A DNA stretch of 64,000 nt from NCBI GenBank assembly GCA_003506435.1, contig DOAQ01000048.1:1-64000 (forward strand), in the 5' to 3' direction. This stretch comes from Prolixibacteraceae bacterium (GTDB taxonomy: Bacteria > Bacteroidota > Bacteroidia > Bacteroidales > Prolixibacteraceae). A program made the position numbers and the translations under genes. Below the pieces are notes generated by a model. The model did not search any database. It saw only the letters and a program-made list of their open reading frames with translations, and was not told where the DNA came from. This document shows, piece after piece, positions 33,994-41,358 of this stretch (positions within the stretch are counted from its first letter, which is position 1; every line of letters starts with the position of its first letter).

Positions 33994-35418
33994 TTAATGT
34001 TTTAAATAAAGTACTGCATCGCCGCTGAAAGGAGCTTTGAACAGAATACTGCCTTTCACCACTTTCACTTTTCCGGATTCCTTCACCTGACCTGACCCGG
34101 GATTAAACCATTCGTATTTATATTTCCCCTTTTCAAGATTAACCGAAAACACGGTGTCCGAAGCAGGTTGATATATAAGGTATTCATAGCCAGGATTTGC
34201 TAAACAATAGTTAGTTGATGAAAGATCGCCCGAAGGGACAGTTTTGGATAAATCCATTTTTTCTGCATAAATCCGGGTATATCCCATGTTCTTACGAACC
34301 GGTTCAAATTTAGTATCCATGGGTTTGCCCAAGAATACACCATCGTAAGGATCCATGAAAATGGGATACATTCCTCTTGTAAAAGTTTTCCATACCCATT
34401 GCCTGTTTCCCCCGATTCCCCAAATGTGGTCAGTATCATAAATAATGACCTTATCACCATCAGAAACTGGTGGATTATCGAACATTCCTACAGGAGGAGA
34501 TGTGGAAATCCACTCGGCGGGACTGGCAAGCAAGGTATCGTTACTGCCTCCCTTGTATTGAAAGGTCATCCCTACAGGATGTTGCTTTGGCTTATTTTTT
34601 TCATATTCATGGATCAGGTTGATAAGATGATACTGCCATTGAGTAGAAGCAGGATGGGTTTCATTGGAAATCTCATACAGCAAATTGTCAAAACCGTTGA
34701 GAACATCAATAAGGTGCCTCACGTATTTTTCCTGGATAGTCAAAGCTTCAGGGCTTGATAAGGTATATAATTCGAGACCATTACCGTCTTCATTAAGATA
34801 GGCATTTATGCTGTTTATGTTATTGTCGGGATGAAACGGATGGTTCTTCCAGGCATTTTTCACAAATTGCATTTCAAATCCTTCAAAAAGCATAACGGAA
34901 ACATAAATTCCATGTTTCTTTGCGCTGTCCAACCTTGTTTTCAGACGATTAAAATATTTCTCGTCGAATTCATCGAGATTAAACTTTGGTTTACCGTCAA
35001 ACGCAAGCTCGGGGCCGGTTCGTTTCCAGGGATGGGGATAAATAGTATATATTTTGTCCAGATTGTCCGGATTAGTGGAATGCCATTTCAGTGACTCCAT
35101 CGTCCAGAGCCGAAGGAAATTATGATTGTATTGTTTCATCCAATTCAGGTAAACATTAAAATCAATTGATGCCGACGGGTCGGACGGGCTTATGTCCACC
35201 AGGGTTGCCCAGGTATGAGAACCAGTCAGGTAAACGATATTTCCATTGGCATCAGCAAAATATCTTGGATTAACTTTGGAAACGCTTAAAGGGCTGTCTA
35301 TTTTATTTTGGGCAATAACTGCTTTCTGGAAGGCCGTTAAAGTAATCGCTGAGATTATTAAAAACACATATAATCTATTGCATGTCAGTGAGATTGTGAG
35401 ATTTGCATTATTTTTCAT
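33994..35418 (-). CDS. Secreted TIM-barrel glycan hydrolase-like protein (DUF6298-like)
   Basis: A 474 aa secreted protein (signal to about residue 36, AVIAQN). The N-terminal and middle part looks like a GH-A type beta/alpha barrel: NPRYFADANGNIVYLTGSHTW, NHNFLRLWTMES, and LLYEISNETHPAS with an Asn-Glu pair in the place of the general acid/base. The C-terminal 90 residues (FSVNLEKGKYKYEWFNPGSG) are the small beta domain called putative collagen-binding domain in this group. Activity unproven. It is 50 nt downstream of the GH140-like gene and belongs to the same transcription unit. Confidence 0.72.
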   Translation of the reverse strand: MKNNANLTISLTCNRLYVFLIISAITLTAFQKAVIAQNKIDSPLSVSKVNPRYFADANGNIVYLTGSHTWATLVDISPSDPSASIDFNVYLNWMKQYNHNFLRLWTMESLKWHSTNPDNLDKIYTIYPHPWKRTGPELAFDGKPKFNLDEFDEKYFNRLKTRLDSAKKHGIYVSVMLFEGFEMQFVKNAWKNHPFHPDNNINSINAYLNEDGNGLELYTLSSPEALTIQEKYVRHLIDVLNGFDNLLYEISNETHPASTQWQYHLINLIHEYEKNKPKQHPVGMTFQYKGGSNDTLLASPAEWISTSPPVGMFDNPPVSDGDKVIIYDTDHIWGIGGNRQWVWKTFTRGMYPIFMDPYDGVFLGKPMDTKFEPVRKNMGYTRIYAEKMDLSKTVPSGDLSSTNYCLANPGYEYLIYQPASDTVFSVNLEKGKYKYEWFNPGSGQVKESGKVKVVKGSILFKAPFSGDAVLYLKH

Positions 35419-35467
35419 AATTGTCTGATTTTATACTTAAAAATCTAATATGAACGGACGGTTTCTT

Positions 35468-36787
35468 CTAGTCTCCCTGTATCATCAGCACCCAGTCTTC
35501 ACCATAAACGGGACCGATTTTTTTGACGGTCTTCGTGTTTACTGTGAATTCTTTCCCTTTCTTTCCTGTAACCGGATTATACCAGGTGCATTTGAAATTA
35601 TTTCCTGACAGGAATCCAAAATCAACAGATACAGGCCGGATTTCAGGAATATACGACACCATTAACTTTTTGTCCGTACTGACTGCCGTGGTTACATAAT
35701 TTGATTTTGACCAGTCACCATAACCGGATACAACTGCCTTGTGGTCGATATCGGGAACCAGTGTCCACCAAGGGATTTGTTCAAAGAATTCTTTCAAATA
35801 CCCCATCTGGTATGCCCCGGGGTAACGCATGATTTCCCTCCAGTTGGAAGGAAAAAAATAAAGATCTGAACCATACGCGTGCCCTGCCCCTCCGCACAGC
35901 ATTGTCCACCAGGCCTGCCTTCTCACAATTTGCGGGTTTCCCATATCATTGCCCCTCACTCCTGAACCCTCGTATTGAGATTCACCCAAGACAAATGGCA
36001 TAATGTCTGATTTGGACCATTCATTTAGCGCTTCTTCATAAACGTGGGGCATTAAATCAGCAGAAGCATTGGGCTTTTCCCGCCAGTAAGTATAAATCAT
36101 ACTAAAACCCAACCACGGGGCATATTGAAACAAATCGGTGCTTGAATGGGTAGCTGAAGCATGGTAGGTCATCAGTTGATGTTCCGGTGCGGTTGAATAA
36201 AGGCCTTCGGCAAGGGCAATAAGGCATTCCCTGTCTTTTTTCGGATCATTGTCCCCGCCCATAATCCAAAACAGGTTTTTGAACCCGGCAAACTTTTTCC
36301 CAAGGTATTGCCCATACAGGCGGTTTTTCTCCACCCCGTTTCGTTGGATAGCATTTTCAGGCGAGACTCCAAAACCTTCACGGCTCCATCCGATCCATGG
36401 CTGAGACATAACGATAAGCAGTCCCAGAGAGTCAGCCTTACTTAGAATTTCAGCAACATGGTCATGGTAACCCTCATTGGGCCGGGAGAAATCAACATCA
36501 CCATCAAACGCCTGTTGATCATACTTGTTGACCTCACGGGGTGTAAAAGCAATTATTGCCTGAATGGTGTTAAACCCCTGTGACTTTCGGAATGACAGGT
36601 ATTCCACTACTTCTTCTGTGGTGAGTTTGGTAAAAATTCCCCAACCTGTATCGGCATGGTACAGGTACGGCTCTCCCTGCTGGGTTACAAAATAACGCTT
36701 GTTTTCACTGATTTTTAGCGGAAAAATGGATTGCCCCTGTGCGGTGGCCCATGCCATTAGCAAAAGAATGTAAAGGATTCGTTTCAT
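35468..36787 (-). CDS. GH140-like protein (DUF4038 plus putative collagen-binding domain)
   Basis: A 439 aa secreted protein with a short Sec signal (MKRILYILLLMAWATAQGQ). The barrel domain has the family opening SENKRYFVTQQGEPYLYHAD, FNTIQAIIAFTPREVN, FWIMGGDNDP and PFVLGESQYEGSG, the latter two holding the likely acid/base Asp and nucleophile Glu region. The C-terminal domain begins about residue 345. GH140 members act on D-apiose linkages of rhamnogalacturonan II, but the wider DUF4038 family has other substrates. Its neighbour at 33994 shares the two-domain design. Confidence 0.78.
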   Translation of the reverse strand: MKRILYILLLMAWATAQGQSIFPLKISENKRYFVTQQGEPYLYHADTGWGIFTKLTTEEVVEYLSFRKSQGFNTIQAIIAFTPREVNKYDQQAFDGDVDFSRPNEGYHDHVAEILSKADSLGLLIVMSQPWIGWSREGFGVSPENAIQRNGVEKNRLYGQYLGKKFAGFKNLFWIMGGDNDPKKDRECLIALAEGLYSTAPEHQLMTYHASATHSSTDLFQYAPWLGFSMIYTYWREKPNASADLMPHVYEEALNEWSKSDIMPFVLGESQYEGSGVRGNDMGNPQIVRRQAWWTMLCGGAGHAYGSDLYFFPSNWREIMRYPGAYQMGYLKEFFEQIPWWTLVPDIDHKAVVSGYGDWSKSNYVTTAVSTDKKLMVSYIPEIRPVSVDFGFLSGNNFKCTWYNPVTGKKGKEFTVNTKTVKKIGPVYGEDWVLMIQGD

Positions 36788-36997
36788 ATACTCTATTTTA
36801 GATTTTCCAGTATTAATTTTTCCAGTTGAAGCTTCTGCAATTTACGTATTAACTTCATCTCTTTGTTTTTACTTTTTCAACATATACCTGCCGGAGACAG
36901 AGGCTTGCCTGGATATTCGCTTTGCGGATTTTGCTTCGCTTTAATTTATGTCATTGTGTCGATGATAATTGCGGATCATTAGTTTAATAGGGTTATA

Positions 36998-38167
36998 CTA
37001 TTTTTCCGGATACAGCCGGTTTCCCAGGATGTAATTAAACATTTCCTGGTACAGGCCTAATTGGATGTCTAAAATATCGTCGTGTGTAACAGGAAAGTTT
37101 TTAGCCCCACGATCTGTATTTTCTGTTCCGTGGCAACATTCAAAAGTGAATGACATAGTTCCTGAAATATGGTGCAAGGCGCTCACCAGATTAAAAGATT
37201 TCCGGGGAGGGAATTTTTCATCATCGATTTCAGCTTTCGCTTTCCATGAATCAGAATAATGTGGCAATCCCTCTTCCTTGAAATATTTATTCAAATGATT
37301 GGCAAAGATGGCTACCTTCTCTTTCAGGAATGAAGGGAGATAAGAAGGAACCAAAACACAGGGAGGTAACTGCTGTGAATGTAATGAAACAGCCATATCC
37401 GGCGCTTCGTCACGGGCAATTTTCAGGATTGCTTTGGTTTCTTCGGCCATCGGGAAAAAGAAGTCGTCATGCATGGGATTGATCCCGTTGTTATTGTAAT
37501 AACAGCCTAAAATTTCCACGTCCCCTTTCATCGGGTGCAGGGCTTTTGACTGCGGCCATCTCCACAAGGTACCGTCTTTATGGGTTCCCTGCCCGTATTT
37601 TGTCATGGTCAACGACGGTATGCCGACAAAACTGTCGTAAGGGCACCTCATCCGTCCATCTGGGTTGTTGCAGGGAAGAATAATTACCCTGCATTGTTCG
37701 ATGCCCTTTTTCAGAAGCGGCCATTCTTTTCCACGAAGGTCTCTACCTGTTTCGGCAACCTGGATCAGGTTGACCAATCCAGCCATCCCTTCTACTTCGT
37801 GCCCATGCGTCGGCCCTACAAAAAATAGGACCGGTTTGGTTTCTTTTGTCTTTTTTGCATAAAAAGCAGGGTTCCGCGCCGCTACTGCCGAATTGTAGTT
37901 GGCCTGAGAATGAAAGTCGTCTTTCTCTCCGTAATAAACCGCGTAAACCGGATACCCACCGGGTGAAATGGCAATTGCTTTCACTTCCCCGGTTTTCACA
38001 GTGTTTAATTCAGCGTAAATATCTGATAATTTCGTTTTATAGAAATCCGGTATATTGGTATTTGCCGGGGGATCGCCTGCTTCAGGTAAAACCTGCGAAA
38101 AAACTATTTGCGGCAACAAAAAAATGAATGTTGCAAAAACACAATAATAAAAAACATTAATTCTCAT
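36998..38167 (-). CDS. Secreted M14-family zinc carboxypeptidase
   Basis: A 389 aa protein with Sec signal (to about residue 24, IVFSQ) and an M14 peptidase domain. The zinc motif HxxE is in VGPTHGHEVEG near residue 120, the Arg-binding site is in LPCNNPDGRMRCPYD, the third zinc ligand is in VSLHSQQLPP, and the catalytic Glu is in SFTFECCHG. It probably trims peptides or amide-linked groups in the periplasm. A peptidase inside a polysaccharide locus suggests a glycoprotein, proteoglycan or amidated substrate, or an unrelated passenger gene. Confidence 0.83.
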   Translation of the reverse strand: MRINVFYYCVFATFIFLLPQIVFSQVLPEAGDPPANTNIPDFYKTKLSDIYAELNTVKTGEVKAIAISPGGYPVYAVYYGEKDDFHSQANYNSAVAARNPAFYAKKTKETKPVLFFVGPTHGHEVEGMAGLVNLIQVAETGRDLRGKEWPLLKKGIEQCRVIILPCNNPDGRMRCPYDSFVGIPSLTMTKYGQGTHKDGTLWRWPQSKALHPMKGDVEILGCYYNNNGINPMHDDFFFPMAEETKAILKIARDEAPDMAVSLHSQQLPPCVLVPSYLPSFLKEKVAIFANHLNKYFKEEGLPHYSDSWKAKAEIDDEKFPPRKSFNLVSALHHISGTMSFTFECCHGTENTDRGAKNFPVTHDDILDIQLGLYQEMFNYILGNRLYPEK

Positions 38168-38213
38168 GGTCTTTTAGTTTTTGGTTTGAATTAGGATCTT
38201 CTTAATATATCAC

Positions 38214-39476
38214 TCATTTTAACTCGTTCCTCCAGTAGTCTAAATGATATACCGGACCATCGGCATGCCATACTTTCGATACAATATCTATGTCGCCATC
38301 ACCGTCTACATCACCCAGTTGGGCATCGTGCCAGCCCGGGTTGTCAACGTGGATAATGAATATTTCAAAGTCCGGGGATTTGCCCCCTTTGTTGTACCAT
38401 ATTACCCCGCGTTCTTTCAATCCCCGGGGTTTCATGGCTACTTTGCCCTGTGCCTCCATGTAAGTTGAGGGGTCTTCCTGCTCGCCTGCGAAAATGTCAA
38501 GGTTTCCATCCATGTCAAAATCGGCAATGCCCAGGGAATGAAAGGAACCCGTACCGGGCACGTCGCCTTCCCTGGTGGGCGGGTCGGCAAGCTGGTGCGA
38601 TGCCCATTTCTGTCCCTTGTCATTATTCTCAACCCAGTAAACATGTGAGCCGCCCGTATCGCAGTTACTATAAACAATGTCATTTTTTCCGTCCTGGTTG
38701 ATGTCGGCAATCCAGGCGCGGATGCTATTCCCAAATGAAGCGTCCGGTACCTCCTGATAAGGCCATTCATGGCGCGGCCAGCGTTTCATTTCGTTGCCCG
38801 GGTTTTCAAACCAGAAACCCGGTATAACAACATCCAGGTCGCCATCGCCATCCAGGTCGCCAACACCCCGGGGTGTCGTCCCTCCATGATCCTGATAGCC
38901 GTAATCAATGACCCGTTCGGCCAAACCTTTTGCAGTCCACTTGTACCACGCCAATTTATAGCCGTCATAGATAAGCAAATCCTCGTTCCCGTCGTTGTCG
39001 ATATCTGCATTACAAATATCGTGGCCTCCGCCTTTGTAGAAATACGGCCTCCACTGGGGTTCACTGTATCGGTCTTTTCCAATATCTCCGGGGTTCCGGA
39101 ACCAAACGCCTTCAAAAACCACATCCACCGCTCCGTCGCGGTTGACATCAATCCCTGCTGAGCCCAGGGTGTTGCCTAACTGGTCGGCCTGACCAATCAG
39201 ATGGGGAATCCAGATAGAATCGTTGACCCGCTCGTACCAATAAGCTTGTTTTGTGTTCCTGCGAGAAAGGGCTACATCCAAATCTCCATCGCTGTCAAAA
39301 TCGGTTAATACCGGGCCACCCGCACCATACGTCGAACCGGGCAAAATGGCATCAATATAAAAATGGGTCCACGATGGTCTTTTATTCTTTTGGGCAAATC
39401 CCATTGTTCCGTTAAAAAGGAACAAAATCAGAAGTAATCTGACAACTTTTTTTGTTTTAGCTCTTATTTTATTCAT
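38214..39476 (-). CDS. Secreted FG-GAP/VCBS repeat beta-propeller protein
   Basis: A 420 aa secreted protein (signal about 1-28) built from seven FG-GAP-like repeats, each with a calcium loop of the form D-x-D-x-D-G-x-x-D. They are DFDSDGDLD, DVNRDGAVD, DIDNDGNED, DLDGDGDLD, DINQDGKND, DFDMDGNLD and DVDGDGDID. A seven-bladed propeller is expected. Similar proteins in polysaccharide loci bind glycans; some propellers are lyases, so enzymatic activity cannot be excluded. It has no T9SS tail. Confidence 0.82.
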   Translation of the reverse strand: MNKIRAKTKKVVRLLLILFLFNGTMGFAQKNKRPSWTHFYIDAILPGSTYGAGGPVLTDFDSDGDLDVALSRRNTKQAYWYERVNDSIWIPHLIGQADQLGNTLGSAGIDVNRDGAVDVVFEGVWFRNPGDIGKDRYSEPQWRPYFYKGGGHDICNADIDNDGNEDLLIYDGYKLAWYKWTAKGLAERVIDYGYQDHGGTTPRGVGDLDGDGDLDVVIPGFWFENPGNEMKRWPRHEWPYQEVPDASFGNSIRAWIADINQDGKNDIVYSNCDTGGSHVYWVENNDKGQKWASHQLADPPTREGDVPGTGSFHSLGIADFDMDGNLDIFAGEQEDPSTYMEAQGKVAMKPRGLKERGVIWYNKGGKSPDFEIFIIHVDNPGWHDAQLGDVDGDGDIDIVSKVWHADGPVYHLDYWRNELK

Positions 39477-39516
39477 AAACTTTTAGTTTATATTCCTTTT
39501 TGCCATTAATGAGTTT

Positions 39517-40422
39517 TTACCTGCCTGCATTGAGGTATTTATCCCAGCCAGAAAAGGTATGCCCCGAAGCCACGGCAACCACCGTTACCCTGGCACGCAT
39601 GGGGAAAAATTTAGCGGCCTCGGTTTCTGCGTCGTTACATGCAGCCCTGCTGTTCCACCCCTGCGCCATCGGAATACATGATCCATTTTTCCACAAAACC
39701 ATTCCGATCCGGTAAAAATCTTCGGGCCGGGTAAAATCGACTTTTACATCCGGCCTTTTTTGCCACCAGGTTGCCGGTGACCCAACATTTACAGCACACA
39801 AAGAACCTGCTCCTCCGGAAAGCTTTGCCGGCTTTGAGACGCATTCAGACCATCCGCCCGCTTTATGTTCGTCCTGCCATATCCCGAATTGAATGGTAAA
39901 CGCGTTATCGGTAGGTTGTTCGAGCACTTCAAAACGGAGATAGTAGGTCCCGTTTTCATAATCATACGGGGTGGTCCAGTCATCCGCAGGCATATTGCCA
40001 TAATCGGTTACCGAACCGGCAGGGTGGTGCCACCAGTAAAAACTGTTGCCCCCATACCACAACGGAAATTTCCATTGCCAGTCAATGGTTTTATCAAAAA
40101 CTACTTTCTCTGCTGATGAAGGAACCTCAACAAGAGATGTTCTGGAAAATTGTATCCAATCGAAATCTTCGACCTGTATGGCTCCCGGAATATTTCTTGC
40201 CGTACCGCCGTAAGGCCCCTGTTGTTCGCTGCCGGTAACCGTTATGGCAACCGAAGAAAGGGGACATGCGGCAGATATGGCATTCGCTCTGATTATTGCA
40301 ACCTGTGTTTCTCTACTTTTCTGGCCCGTATTGCCATTCCGAGCCAAACAAAGCAGTTGGCTGAATACAATTAATACGAAAATTAATTTTCCCATCCTCC
40401 CTTGATTAATAATCTTTGACAT
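39517..40422 (-). CDS. Unrecognised secreted protein
   Basis: A 301 aa secreted protein without a family I recognise. A signal-like segment (GKLIFVLIVFSQLLCLA) begins at Met10; start at 40395 is an alternative. The mature part is rich in Trp, Tyr and Gly. It begins with GTARNIPGAIQVEDFDW, reminiscent of the entry strand of CBM6-type modules, followed by aromatic strands (YGGNSFYWWHHPAGS, YENGTYYLRFEVLEQP) and four to five Cys. A beta-sandwich carbohydrate-binding or lyase-like domain is plausible but not shown. It is the gene nearest to the 22-bp repeat array and may be co-transcribed with the FG-GAP gene. Confidence 0.6.
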   Translation of the reverse strand: MSKIINQGRMGKLIFVLIVFSQLLCLARNGNTGQKSRETQVAIIRANAISAACPLSSVAITVTGSEQQGPYGGTARNIPGAIQVEDFDWIQFSRTSLVEVPSSAEKVVFDKTIDWQWKFPLWYGGNSFYWWHHPAGSVTDYGNMPADDWTTPYDYENGTYYLRFEVLEQPTDNAFTIQFGIWQDEHKAGGWSECVSKPAKLSGGAGSLCAVNVGSPATWWQKRPDVKVDFTRPEDFYRIGMVLWKNGSCIPMAQGWNSRAACNDAETEAAKFFPMRARVTVVAVASGHTFSGWDKYLNAGR

Positions 40423-40554
40423 AGATTTGATTCATACTTAAAAATTATTGGACTGTATTGTTCTTTCATCTCTTTTTTACCCTCTGTAACTACAAATTTC
40501 CCGTGCATGAAAAAAAGTATCCCGTGATAAACGAACGGGGTTATCCCCACAAGA

Positions 40555-40708
40555 CGGTGAAGCCTCTGCTGCGACTTGGTGATGTTGTTTTCGTAAGACG
40601 GTGATGTTGTTTCCACAACTCGGTGATGTTGTTCTCGTGAGACGGTGAAGTTGTGGTGACAACACGGCGGAGCCACCACAACAACACGGTGAAGTGCAAC
40701 AAAACACT
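40555..40708. repeat. 22-bp tandem repeat array
   Basis: Seven contiguous 22-bp units start at 40555, 40577, 40599, 40621, 40643, 40665 and 40687. Each opens with (C/T)GG(T/C)G(A/G), mostly CGGTGATGTTGTT or CGGTGAAG, followed by a more variable second half. A weaker eighth unit may precede at 40536. The period is not a multiple of three and no frame gives a credible protein. A 9-bp hairpin GTTGTGGTG/CACCACAAC (40650-40682) forms between units 5 and 6. The array starts 19 bp from the stop codon of the HU-related gene. Confidence 0.85.
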
Positions 40709-40726
40709 CCGAGAGCCAAAAGAAAG

Positions 40727-41134
40727 TCACCGGACAGGTGGCTGTGTCAGGCTTTCAACCGGTTTCAACTGCGCCTTGCTGATCGCTTCCGTAAGCTCCC
40801 TGCCCGGACTGAACCGGATGTTGATCTTTGTCACGCTGGCGCTTGTCACCCCTTCCTTCGTATCGGAGCCTGTACCGCTCAGGGTCAGATGAAATGAACC
40901 CCAATCCCCCAATTGGACCGTACGGCCTTCGAGCAGGTTGCGGATCATTACTTTTTGAAATTGCGCCAGGGCAATTTCCGCTTCTTTCGGGTTGAGTGTG
41001 GTCTCATCTGAAATCTGTTTAGCCACTTCTTTTTCCGGTACCATGCCCAGACTTTTTAATACCGGGTACCACTTCTTCGGGGCTTCCGGGTTGGCCGGAT
41101 TCCCCCGTTCTACTTTGTTATAAAATATTGCCAT
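40727..41134 (-). CDS. HU-related DNA-binding protein (Bacteroidota HU-HIG type)
   Basis: A 135 aa nucleoid-type protein of the HU-related family special to Bacteroidota. It keeps the opening AIFYNKVERGNPANPEAPKKW, the helical dimer part (VAKQISDETTLNPKEAEIALAQF) and the strand LLEGRTVQLGDWGSFHLTLSG that equals the HU beta-arm base, followed by KINIRFSPG. It has an extended C-terminal tail (KPVESLTQPPVR). Such proteins are small dimeric DNA benders; targets are unknown. It is embedded on the same strand in the polysaccharide region, between the lyase-like genes and the secreted proteins, with a tandem DNA repeat directly behind and a palindromic element directly before it. Confidence 0.85.
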   Translation of the reverse strand: MAIFYNKVERGNPANPEAPKKWYPVLKSLGMVPEKEVAKQISDETTLNPKEAEIALAQFQKVMIRNLLEGRTVQLGDWGSFHLTLSGTGSDTKEGVTSASVTKINIRFSPGRELTEAISKAQLKPVESLTQPPVR

Positions 41135-41176
41135 AATGGAAAAAAATTAAAAATTAAACAACTATTTGAAAAACAA

Positions 41177-41322
41177 GGCGGTCCAAAAAGCTCTAAAATC
41201 CTCAATTCGAGTCACCCTGCCCCGAAGTTTCGGGGTGTTCGGGGTCTGATTATCAGAAAGATGAGATCCAGATCCCGAGTAATCGGGACGGGATGACTTG
41301 ATCCAGAGCTTTTTGGACAGCC
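41177..41322. repeat. 146-bp element with 18-bp terminal inverted repeats (MITE-like)
   Basis: Left end GGCGGTCCAAAAAGCTCT (41177-41194) and right end AGAGCTTTTTGGACAGCC (41305-41322) match as inverted repeats at 17 of 18 positions. Two inner hairpins follow the same strand: CCCCGAA-GT-TTCGGGG (41221-41236) and CCCGAGTAATCGGG. There is no coding sequence and no obvious target-site duplication. It lies between the HU-related gene and the end of the large lyase gene. Confidence 0.75.
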
Positions 41323-41358
41323 ATATTATTTAGAGGTATAACACGTTTTCAAATATGA

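Noticed and set aside
40555..40708. CRISPR-like array
   Set aside because: Units are contiguous 22-mers without unique spacers, and no cas gene is present.
41177..41322. Remnant of a full insertion sequence
   Set aside because: No transposase fragment or target-site duplication is visible; only the inverted ends and inner hairpins can be supported.
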